Assembly (NCBI GenBank): GCA_910584695.1
Contig: CAJUBR010000077.1
Coordinates: 1-12,805 of the forward strand
Source of the DNA: an uncultured Lachnospiraceae bacterium
Lineage (GTDB): Bacteria; Bacillota; Clostridia; Lachnospirales; Lachnospiraceae
Direction of reading: 5' to 3'
Length of the DNA stretch: 12,805 nt
In this document: positions 7,804 through 12,805 of the stretch, one piece after another
How the letters are laid out: each line of letters begins with the position of its first letter
Numbering within the stretch: the first letter of the stretch is position 1
The notes under the pieces: model-generated
What the model was told of the DNA's origin: nothing
Seen by the model: the letters and a program-made list of their open reading frames with translations, nothing else
Database searches by the model: none
Position numbers and translations under genes: made by a program

Positions 7804-8695
7804 TGATAAGTATTTTTATCCTCTCTATATTATGTTGAATACTTTGTTTGCAAGGCATAAAGGAATAGAGATACGGGTTTTTTTGATTCATTCCAGAGTC
7901 AGTAAAAAGAACCGGAGGATCTTAGCGGGTTTGTGCAGGAAGCATGGGGGAGAATTGGTAGAAATTTTTGTACCGGAAAGTGAATTTGACGATGCACCGA
8001 GTTTTTCCTATTTTTCAAAGGAGATGTATTACAGGATTCTGGTTGCAAGGCTTTTGCCGGAAACAGTTGAAAGAGTACTTTACTTAGATCCGGATCTGAT
8101 CGTCACAGACAGTTTATTAGAGTTTTATAATATGCCCCTTGAAAATTGTTTCTTTGCAGGTGTCCGGGACAGATTGCAGGATAAGAGGACAAATCCATAC
8201 TGGAGGAAATTAGGATTTACAGGAAAAAACTGTTATATTAATTCTGGTGTGCTCCTTTGTAATTTGACACTTCTTAGAAAAGAACAAAATATTCAGGATA
8301 TTTATGATATGTTAAACAAGCAGGGAGAAAAGTTAAAATTCCCGGACCAGGATATTATTAATGTGCTCTATGAGGGTAAGATTGCAGTAGCGGCAGACCG
8401 ATATAATTTAAATCCTAATATCCTGTATTTTTGGGAATATATCTGTTATAATTTTGTCCCGTGGGCAGTAAAAAAGCCGGCCGTTATTCACTATATGGGA
8501 GAGGGAAAGCCTTGGAGGGTCAGTTATAAAGGCGGATTATACCATTATTATTGGAAGGAAGAAAGAAAGTATAATCCGAAAAAAAAGTGGCATATGTTTT
8601 TCCGTAGTTTAAAGATTCCGTATTTGATGATAACTTCAGGACTGGTATTTTTTAAATATTTTGGGAAGCATGTGAAAGAAAAATTTACGAAATAA
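7781..8695 (+). CDS. Family GT8 glycosyltransferase (LgtC/GspA-like)
   Basis: This 304-residue protein has the GT-A fold pattern of family GT8 retaining transferases, which includes lipopolysaccharide galactosyl- and glucosyltransferases. The N-terminus MNIAVTINDKYFYPL is the usual nucleotide-binding start. LYLDPDLIV holds the metal-binding DxD motif (D103, D105). YINSGVLL and FPDQDIINVL are the conserved middle motifs, and VIHYMGEGKPW near residue 240 supplies the histidine and lysine that contact the metal and phosphates in this family. All catalytic features are present and the length is normal. The C-terminus ends in a hydrophobic and basic stretch that may associate with the membrane. 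It likely adds glucose or galactose to the operon's glycan; the donor is unproven. The first 23 bases overlap the pullulanase gene and a G-rich ribosome binding site (GGGGGA, 7769-7774) lies within that gene, so the two are almost certainly co-translated. Confidence 0.9.
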   Translation: MNIAVTINDKYFYPLYIMLNTLFARHKGIEIRVFLIHSRVSKKNRRILAGLCRKHGGELVEIFVPESEFDDAPSFSYFSKEMYYRILVARLLPETVERVLYLDPDLIVTDSLLEFYNMPLENCFFAGVRDRLQDKRTNPYWRKLGFTGKNCYINSGVLLCNLTLLRKEQNIQDIYDMLNKQGEKLKFPDQDIINVLYEGKIAVAADRYNLNPNILYFWEYICYNFVPWAVKKPAVIHYMGEGKPWRVSYKGGLYHYYWKEERKYNPKKKWHMFFRSLKIPYLMITSGLVFFKYFGKHVKEKFTK

Positions 8696-8713
8696 AATCA
8701 GCGAGGGATGAGT

Positions 8714-9766
8714 ATGAAAGCGTGGGAAAAGAATATTCGAAAGGTAGTACCCTATACACCGGGCGAGCAGCCAAAAGAACGGGATGTGATTAAGTTGAAT
8801 ACAAACGAGAATCCTTATCCTCCGTCTCCAAAGGTTTTGAAGGCAAAGCTCGAATTGGAAAGGCTTCGGCTGTATCCGGATGATAAGGCAAAGATTTTAG
8901 TAGATGCATTAGCAGATTATCATAATATAAATGCCGACCAGCTTTTTGTCGGGGTGGGTTCCGACGATGTTTTGGCAATGTCATTTATGACTTTTTTTAA
9001 TAGTGAAAAACCAATCTTTTTTCCAGATATCACCTATAGTTTTTATGATGTGTGGGCGGATTTATTTAAAATTCCTTATCGTACAAAGACATTAAATGAC
9101 CGGTTTGAAATAGTGGCAAAGGATTATTATGAGGCAAACGGAGGCATAATCTTTCCAAATCCCAATGCACCAACCGGTTTAGCGGTAGATCTTTCGTTTA
9201 TTAAGGATATCTTGGAGCATAATCAGGATGTGGTTGTGATTGTGGATGAAGCATATATTGACTTTGGCGGAATGTCAGCACTTTCACTCATTCATCAGTA
9301 TGAAAACCTGCTAATTGTCCGGACCTATTCCAAATCAAGATCACTGGCAGGTCTTAGAATCGGTTATGCAATGGGAAATTCGGATTTAATCAAGGTTTTA
9401 AATGACGTGAAATACAGTTTTAATTCATATACCTTAAATTATCCATCGATTGTACTGGCTGCGGAAAGTATTAAGGATGATGCATATTTTAAGAAGACGG
9501 TGGAAAAGGTGATTCACACGCGGGAATGGTTTGAAAAGGAACTTACCAGACTTGGGTTTACATATCCAAAATCAAGTGCTAATTTTGTCTTTGCCAGTCA
9601 CAAAACAGTTCCTGCAAGGAAAATTTTCGAGGCAGCGAAGAAGGAAAAAATATTTGTCCGTTTTTTTGACAAACCAAGAATTGATAACTATCTGCGTATC
9701 TCAATCGGAACGGATGAGGATATGAAAAAATTAACGGAATTTCTCGAAAAGATGGTAATGATGTAA
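8714..9766 (+). CDS. hisC: Histidinol-phosphate aminotransferase family protein (HisC-like)
   Basis: The 350-residue PLP-dependent fold-type I aminotransferase shows the HisC pattern in order. It has LNTNENPYPPSP near the N-terminus, a GVGSDDVL cofactor phosphate loop, FPNPNAPTG with the ring-stacking asparagine, VDEAYIDF with the aspartate that bonds the pyridine nitrogen, and RTYSKSRSLAGLR, where K207 forms the Schiff base and R215 binds phosphate. LRISIGT near the C-terminus carries the substrate carboxylate arginine. HisC converts histidinol phosphate and 2-oxoglutarate to imidazole acetol phosphate and glutamate, or the reverse, and many family members also handle aromatic amino acids. 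No other his gene is nearby. It starts 18 bases after the GT8 gene, so it may be read with the polysaccharide operon. The ATG at 8714 is preferred because GAGG at 8703-8706 is correctly spaced for it; the ATG at 8708 abuts that site. A different substrate within the glycan pathway is possible but not shown. Confidence 0.85.
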   Translation: MKAWEKNIRKVVPYTPGEQPKERDVIKLNTNENPYPPSPKVLKAKLELERLRLYPDDKAKILVDALADYHNINADQLFVGVGSDDVLAMSFMTFFNSEKPIFFPDITYSFYDVWADLFKIPYRTKTLNDRFEIVAKDYYEANGGIIFPNPNAPTGLAVDLSFIKDILEHNQDVVVIVDEAYIDFGGMSALSLIHQYENLLIVRTYSKSRSLAGLRIGYAMGNSDLIKVLNDVKYSFNSYTLNYPSIVLAAESIKDDAYFKKTVEKVIHTREWFEKELTRLGFTYPKSSANFVFASHKTVPARKIFEAAKKEKIFVRFFDKPRIDNYLRISIGTDEDMKKLTEFLEKMVMM

Positions 9767-9818
9767 TATGTTAGATTTCTTGTAATCTAAGGAAATCCCG
9801 AGAAATTGCAAAAAGTCC

Positions 9819-9851
9819 TTGTGGTATTATAACTCTTATGATATAATACCA
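9819..9851 (+). promoter_or_regulatory. Extended -10 promoter for rpsB-tsf, embedded in a perfect inverted repeat
   Basis: TATAAT at 9842-9847 is preceded by TG one base upstream (9839-9840), which makes an extended -10 element. A weak -35 (TTGTGG, 9819-9824) lies 17 bases upstream. The -10 box falls inside a perfect 10-base inverted repeat, TGGTATTATA (9822-9831) and TATAATACCA (9842-9851), with a 10-base centre. Transcription should start a few bases after 9851, giving an rpsB leader of about 120 bases. The repeat could be an operator, or simply two opposed -10 elements. Confidence 0.72.
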
Positions 9852-9871
9852 TTCGGTAAAAAAATAATACA

Positions 9872-9956
9872 CAGCAGTGAATTTTTGAAATGGTGCAGAC
9901 CGGTATCAAAAATGTTATGAGGTGGTTTGTTTTCAAAAGCGGAAACTGCTGGAGGT
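9872..9956 (+). promoter_or_regulatory. Structured rpsB 5' leader, candidate cis-regulatory RNA
   Basis: The untranslated leader can fold into nested helices found by eye. An outer helix pairs CAGCAGT (9872-9878) with ACTGCTG (9945-9951). Inside it, ATTTTTGA (9881-9888) pairs perfectly with TCAAAAAT (9906-9913), and a small GGT/ACC tip (9892-9894 with 9899-9901) closes a GCAG loop. The outer helix reaches the first G of a GGAGGT at 9951-9956. Ribosomal protein S2 is known to regulate its own mRNA in some bacteria, so an autoregulatory leader is reasonable, but no known family was confirmed here. Confidence 0.45.
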
Positions 9957-9963
9957 AAAAACC

Positions 9964-9969
9964 AGGAGG
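9964..9969 (+). promoter_or_regulatory. rpsB ribosome binding site, second copy of a tandem Shine-Dalgarno sequence
   Basis: AGGAGG ends six bases before the rpsB ATG and sets its start. An almost identical GGAGGTAAA block sits at 9951-9959, repeated at 9965-9973, so two strong anti-16S sites lie 14 bases apart. Only the downstream copy is well spaced for initiation. The upstream copy touches the leader helix and could act as a ribosome standby or regulatory site. Confidence 0.75.
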
Positions 9970-9975
9970 TAAATT

Positions 9976-10713
9976 ATGAGCGTTATTTCAATGAAACAAT
10001 TATTGGAAGCAGGTGTACATTTTGGACACCAGACAAGAAGATGGAACCCTAAAATGGCTGAGTACATTTATACGGAGCGTAATGGTATTTATATCATTGA
10101 TTTGCAAAAGTCAGTTGGTAAAGTGGATGAAGCTTACGAAGCAATTAAAAAGTGTGCTGCTGAGGGTGGAAAGATTCTATTTGTAGGAACAAAGAAGCAG
10201 GCACAGGATTCTGTTAAATCAGAAGCAGAAAGATGCGGAATGTTTTATGTAAATGAGAGATGGTTAGGTGGGATGCTGACAAACTGGAAGACAATTGAGA
10301 CACGCATTGCCACATTAAAAAAATATGAGCAGATGGAAGAGGACGGAACGTTTGATGTACTGCCAAAGAAAGAAGTAATCAATATCAAGAAGGAAATGGA
10401 TAAGCTTCAGAAGAATTTAGGCGGTGTCAAAGAAATGGGCGGTGCTCCAGATATGATTTTTGTTGTTGATCCACGCAAGGAGAGAATTTGTATTCAGGAA
10501 GCACATTCTTTAGGAATTCCTTTAGTAGGTATTGCTGATACAAACTGTGATCCGGAAGAATTGGATTACGTTATTCCGGGTAATGATGATGCGATTCGTG
10601 CTGTTAAGCTGATTGTTGCTAAGATGGCGGATGCGGTAATTGAAGCAAACCAGGGTGTTGATGCAGAGGTAGAGGCTGAGACAGAAGAAATGGCAGAGGC
10701 AGTAGAAGAATAA
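9976..10713 (+). CDS. rpsB: 30S ribosomal protein S2
   Basis: The 245-residue protein is ribosomal protein S2, which sits on the back of the 30S subunit between head and body and is needed for S1 or S21-side assembly. The N-terminal MKQLLEAGVHFGHQTRRWNP is the family signature. ILFVGTKKQAQDS, NERWLGGMLTNW and MIFVVDPRKE follow in the normal order, and GIADTNCDPEELDYVIPGNDD closes the conserved core. A glutamate- and alanine-rich acidic tail (about residues 225-245) is common in Bacillota S2 proteins. Length is typical and nothing is missing. It has its own promoter and leader and is followed 44 bases later by tsf, the near-universal arrangement. Codon use here is simpler and more biased than in the upstream glycan genes, as expected for high expression. 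Confidence 0.99.
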   Translation: MSVISMKQLLEAGVHFGHQTRRWNPKMAEYIYTERNGIYIIDLQKSVGKVDEAYEAIKKCAAEGGKILFVGTKKQAQDSVKSEAERCGMFYVNERWLGGMLTNWKTIETRIATLKKYEQMEEDGTFDVLPKKEVINIKKEMDKLQKNLGGVKEMGGAPDMIFVVDPRKERICIQEAHSLGIPLVGIADTNCDPEELDYVIPGNDDAIRAVKLIVAKMADAVIEANQGVDAEVEAETEEMAEAVEE

Positions 10714-10757
10714 TTTTGATTTCAAAGCATATATAATATTTTTGGAGGAATGTAACA

Positions 10758-11693
10758 ATGGCTATTACGGCAAGTATGGTAAAAGAGTTAAGAGAGATGT
10801 CTGGTGCAGGTATGATGGACTGTAAGAAAGCTCTTACCGAAACAGACGGCGATTTTGATAAAGCAATTGAGTTTTTACGTGAGAAAGGTCTTGCAACGGC
10901 TCAAAAGAAAGCTGGAAGAATTGCAGCAGAGGGTATCGTGGCAACTACGATTAAGAATGATGGGAAAACAGCAGCGATTGTTGAAGTGAATGCGGAGACT
11001 GATTTTGTTGCTAAGAATGAGGTATTCCAAGGTTATGTAAAGGAGGTTGTTGAGCAGGCTGCTAATACAACTGCTTCTGATATTGATGCATTTTTAGCTG
11101 AACCATGGACACTTGATAATTCTGTAACAGTTAGTGAAAAGTTATCAGCTATGATTGCTAAGATTGGTGAGAACATGAATATCAGAAGATTTGAGAAAAT
11201 TGTTTCAGAGGATGGTATTGTTGTTTCTTACATTCATGCAGGCGGTAAGATTGGTGTTTTAGTTGAAGCTAAGACAGAGTCAAATTCCGATGCAGTAAAA
11301 GAAGCTTTAAAGAATGTTGCTATGCAGATTGCAGCATTGAATCCAAAGTATGTTTCAACAGATGAAGTACCGGAGGATTATAAGGAGCATGAGAAAGAAA
11401 TATTAATGGCTCAGGCGAAGAATGATCCGAAGAATGCAGGTAAGCCGGAAAACATCATTGAAAAGATGATTACAGGTCGTTTGAATAAAGAATTGAAGGA
11501 AGTCTGCCTGTTAGAGCAGGAGTATGTTAAGGCTGAAAATAAAGAGACGGTTGCGAAGTATTTAGAGCAGGTATCTAAGGAAGCCGGAACTTCCGTAACC
11601 TTAAAGCAGTTCATTCGTTTTGAGACAGGTGAAGGTCTTGAGAAAAAGAATGAGGATTTTGCGGCTGAGGTTGCGGCACAGATGAACGCATAG
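10758..11693 (+). CDS. tsf: Translation elongation factor Ts
   Basis: This 311-residue protein is EF-Ts, the guanine nucleotide exchange factor that releases GDP from EF-Tu in the cytosol. The N-terminal UBA-like domain carries MVKELREMSGAGMMDCKKAL, the first family signature. EVNAETDFVAKNE near residue 80 contains the TDFVAKN core that inserts into EF-Tu and disrupts the magnesium site. The dimerisation or subdomain region with VSYIHAGGKIGVLVE and MQIAALNPKYV follows in order. Length is within the normal range. GGAGG at 10744-10748 gives the start. The gene shares the rpsB transcript and is closed by the intrinsic terminator that begins 30 bases after its stop codon. Confidence 0.99.
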   Translation: MAITASMVKELREMSGAGMMDCKKALTETDGDFDKAIEFLREKGLATAQKKAGRIAAEGIVATTIKNDGKTAAIVEVNAETDFVAKNEVFQGYVKEVVEQAANTTASDIDAFLAEPWTLDNSVTVSEKLSAMIAKIGENMNIRRFEKIVSEDGIVVSYIHAGGKIGVLVEAKTESNSDAVKEALKNVAMQIAALNPKYVSTDEVPEDYKEHEKEILMAQAKNDPKNAGKPENIIEKMITGRLNKELKEVCLLEQEYVKAENKETVAKYLEQVSKEAGTSVTLKQFIRFETGEGLEKKNEDFAAEVAAQMNA

Positions 11694-11723
11694 GTGAAGT
11701 TTGCTTGGTTACTTTGAATGAAG

Positions 11724-11767
11724 AAACCCCTGTGAATGGTGTGAGAATGTCATTTGCAGGGGTTTTT
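11724..11767 (+). terminator. Rho-independent terminator of the rpsB-tsf operon
   Basis: AAACCCCTG (11724-11732) pairs perfectly with CAGGGGTTT (11757-11765). The helix continues inward through two G-U pairs and AATG/CATT, making a 15-pair stem with a 12-base loop. Five T residues (11763-11767) end it. Location just after tsf fits. Because the hairpin covers the earliest ATG (11705) of the following open frame, that ATG is not a credible start. Confidence 0.93.
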
Positions 11768-11908
11768 GGATTTATATGTCATCATTCAAAGTTAGAACGG
11801 ATTACTTATATGATATCTCTTTTTCTAAGAATATTATTTGGAGTTAGTAAATATAATTTTATAGATCATGAAATATGTAATTCAAGAAACAGAAAGGGAT
11901 ATTATATA

Positions 11909-12580
11909 ATGGGACCAACAATTGACCAATACATAGTTGCAAACTGTTTATATACAATAGATGAATTCAATATCTTGTATAGGGGATGGGATAAGCCTAA
12001 ATTAAAAATTGAAGCCGATGAAAAGTTTAATGAAATGGATATAACAGTAAGAATAGGATATCCTTTTAAACAAAACGCTCATTATACAGCAGGAGAAAGT
12101 GCCCGGATAAAAAAAGCACAGAAAATAAACCATGATTTGTATATAGCGCAAAGAGATTTTAAAATTGAAGTTAAATATTTGAAAAATTGGATTAGTTCAG
12201 CTAATACAAGAGCAGCAAGCAAAAACTGGTCAGTATTTCAACAAGATTTTGATTGGTTAATGGATGAGATTGATAATGATAAGGCTGGAAAGGTTGCATT
12301 TGTGATTGGATGGTTTAATTGTGTGGATTCATTTTCACAATTAATTCAATTAGGGACTGGGAATGGAGCATACCCATTAGCAGATGAACGAAAGAGAAGA
12401 TATTTTCCATTTTTAGAAGCAAATAAAGTACCAGTGTATACGAAAGATTTAAAGTATTGTTATAAAAAAGCTTATATGGAGTTACCACTTGACTTAATAT
12501 CTTCTAAATATAAAGGGATATACAGATGTATGTTTATTGGAGAAGAAAAAGATAAATTTCATTTTGCTATATATTTTTGA
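11909..12580 (+). CDS. Uncharacterised protein with a possible PD-(D/E)XK nuclease core
   Basis: I do not recognise this 223-residue soluble protein. In its middle, D76 is followed ten residues later by E87-V88-K89 (KIEVKYLKNW), the spacing and hydrophobic setting of a PD-(D/E)XK endonuclease core. A helix with WSVFQQDFDWLMDEI follows. The usual proline before the aspartate is absent, so this remains a structural guess. No signal peptide or membrane segment is seen. The start at 11909 (MGPTIDQY) is chosen because AAAGGGA at 11893-11899 is suitably placed; the frame stays open back to 11705, but that segment overlaps the tsf terminator. The gene is far richer in A and T than its neighbours: three 60-base lines counted by eye (from 12001, 12121 and 12241) have 15, 13 and 20 G+C, against 30 in one line of the pullulanase gene (from 6301). 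Together with the antitoxin gene next door this suggests acquired accessory DNA. TATAAT at 11852-11857 could be its -10, but no good -35 accompanies it. Confidence 0.6.
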   Translation: MGPTIDQYIVANCLYTIDEFNILYRGWDKPKLKIEADEKFNEMDITVRIGYPFKQNAHYTAGESARIKKAQKINHDLYIAQRDFKIEVKYLKNWISSANTRAASKNWSVFQQDFDWLMDEIDNDKAGKVAFVIGWFNCVDSFSQLIQLGTGNGAYPLADERKRRYFPFLEANKVPVYTKDLKYCYKKAYMELPLDLISSKYKGIYRCMFIGEEKDKFHFAIYF

Positions 12581-12650
12581 AAATGAGTAATATTGCCTAA
12601 TCATTATATTGATAATAAGCTATATAAAAAAGAGTATTTTGGGGTTGAAA

Positions 12651-12668
12651 TAGGTTGAATTCATCCTA
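12651..12668. promoter_or_regulatory. Palindromic operator candidate over the antitoxin promoter
   Basis: TAGGTTGAATTCATCCTA is an 18-base inverted repeat with one mismatched pair out of nine, centred on the perfect palindrome TGAATTCA (12656-12663). It covers the -35 box and part of the spacer. Phd/YefM antitoxins repress their own operons by binding palindromes at the promoter, so autoregulation through this site is a reasonable inference. Confidence 0.5.
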
Positions 12669-12683
12669 TAAATTGGATATAAT
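12655..12683 (+). promoter_or_regulatory. Sigma-A-type promoter of the antitoxin gene
   Basis: TTGAAT (12655-12660) and a perfect TATAAT (12678-12683) are separated by exactly 17 bases, with the antitoxin start 24 bases downstream of the -10 box. A second, shifted pair, TTGAAA (12645-12650) and TATAAA (12667-12672) with 16 bases between, overlaps it and may be an alternative start. Confidence 0.7.
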
Positions 12684-12706
12684 AAAATTATCAGGAGGTA
12701 TGGACT

Positions 12707-12805
12707 ATGACAATAAATACAAATACAATGGTTTCTATTACGGAAGCAAATCAGAATTTTTCAAAAGTAGCAAGATTAGTGGATGAGCATGGGACAGCTG
12801 TTATA
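12707..12805 (+). CDS. Phd/YefM-family antitoxin, N-terminal part (3' end outside window)
   Basis: The last 33 codons in the window encode a protein beginning MTINTNTMVSITEANQNFS, then KVARLVDEHGTAVI. The order S-x-x-E-A-x-x-N-F-S-K followed by a charged turn and a hydrophobic strand is the DNA-binding N-terminal half of Phd/YefM antitoxins, which dimerise, bind operator DNA and neutralise a toxin through a C-terminal tail. That tail and the partner toxin gene would lie beyond base 12805. AGGAGG at 12693-12698 fixes the start at 12707; the ATG at 12700 is out of frame and too close. Promoter and operator candidates lie directly upstream. Toxin type (RelE/YoeB-like or Doc-like) cannot be told from this part. 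Confidence 0.82.
   Translation, partial: MTINTNTMVSITEANQNFSKVARLVDEHGTAVI

Noticed and set aside
8708..8713. Upstream ATG for the HisC-like gene
   Set aside because: The GAGG motif abuts this ATG; it is properly spaced only for the ATG at 8714.
9771..9797. Hairpin after the HisC-like gene: TTAGATT with AATCTAA, or GATTTC with GAAATC, as a terminator
   Set aside because: The stem is A+T-rich and no T run follows, so an intrinsic terminator is not supported.
11705..11908. N-terminal 68 codons of the open frame that ends at 12580
   Set aside because: This part runs through the tsf terminator hairpin and lacks a ribosome binding site, so the start was moved to 11909.
12700..12805. Open frame from the ATG at 12700
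   Set aside because: The ATG directly follows the Shine-Dalgarno sequence and the product is rich in tyrosine, serine and lysine without family resemblance; the 12707 frame is a clear Phd/YefM start.

Overview
The window looks like chromosomal DNA from a low-GC Clostridia member, most likely Lachnospiraceae (inference). Supporting signs are strong GGAGG ribosome binding sites at most starts, A+T-rich codon choice, a Bacillota-style rpsB-tsf pair, and a membrane-anchored cell-surface type I pullulanase. No tRNA, rRNA, CRISPR array or insertion sequence was seen.

Bases 1-9766 hold a tightly packed, all-plus-strand gene row with junctions from a 23-base overlap to an 18-base gap. It begins with the 3' end of a PelD-like c-di-GMP receptor: the end of a GAF domain, then a degenerate GGDEF domain that keeps the RxxD inhibitory-site motif. 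A small membrane protein with PelE-like architecture overlaps it. Next come a large GT-C-like polytopic membrane protein, a family GT4 glycosyltransferase, a secreted and membrane-anchored GH13 pullulanase-type enzyme, a family GT8 glycosyltransferase and a HisC-family aminotransferase. The simplest reading is a surface or exopolysaccharide operon whose synthesis is gated by c-di-GMP, with an alpha-glucan-acting enzyme built into the cassette. PelF- and PelG-type partners, if present, would lie upstream of the window.

Bases 9767-11767 are a separate translation unit. It has a strong extended -10 promoter embedded in a perfect inverted repeat, a structured and possibly regulatory leader, rpsB (ribosomal protein S2), tsf (EF-Ts), and a very clear intrinsic terminator.

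Bases 11768-12805 are distinctly A+T-richer and look like accessory DNA. They hold an unrecognised 223-residue protein with a possible PD-(D/E)XK nuclease core. After it comes the start of a Phd/YefM-type antitoxin gene, with its own promoter and a palindromic operator candidate; the window ends inside this gene.

The most notable feature is the PelD/PelE-type c-di-GMP module joined to a GT-C, GT4, pullulanase and GT8 set rather than to the usual Pel hydrolase and deacetylase functions.
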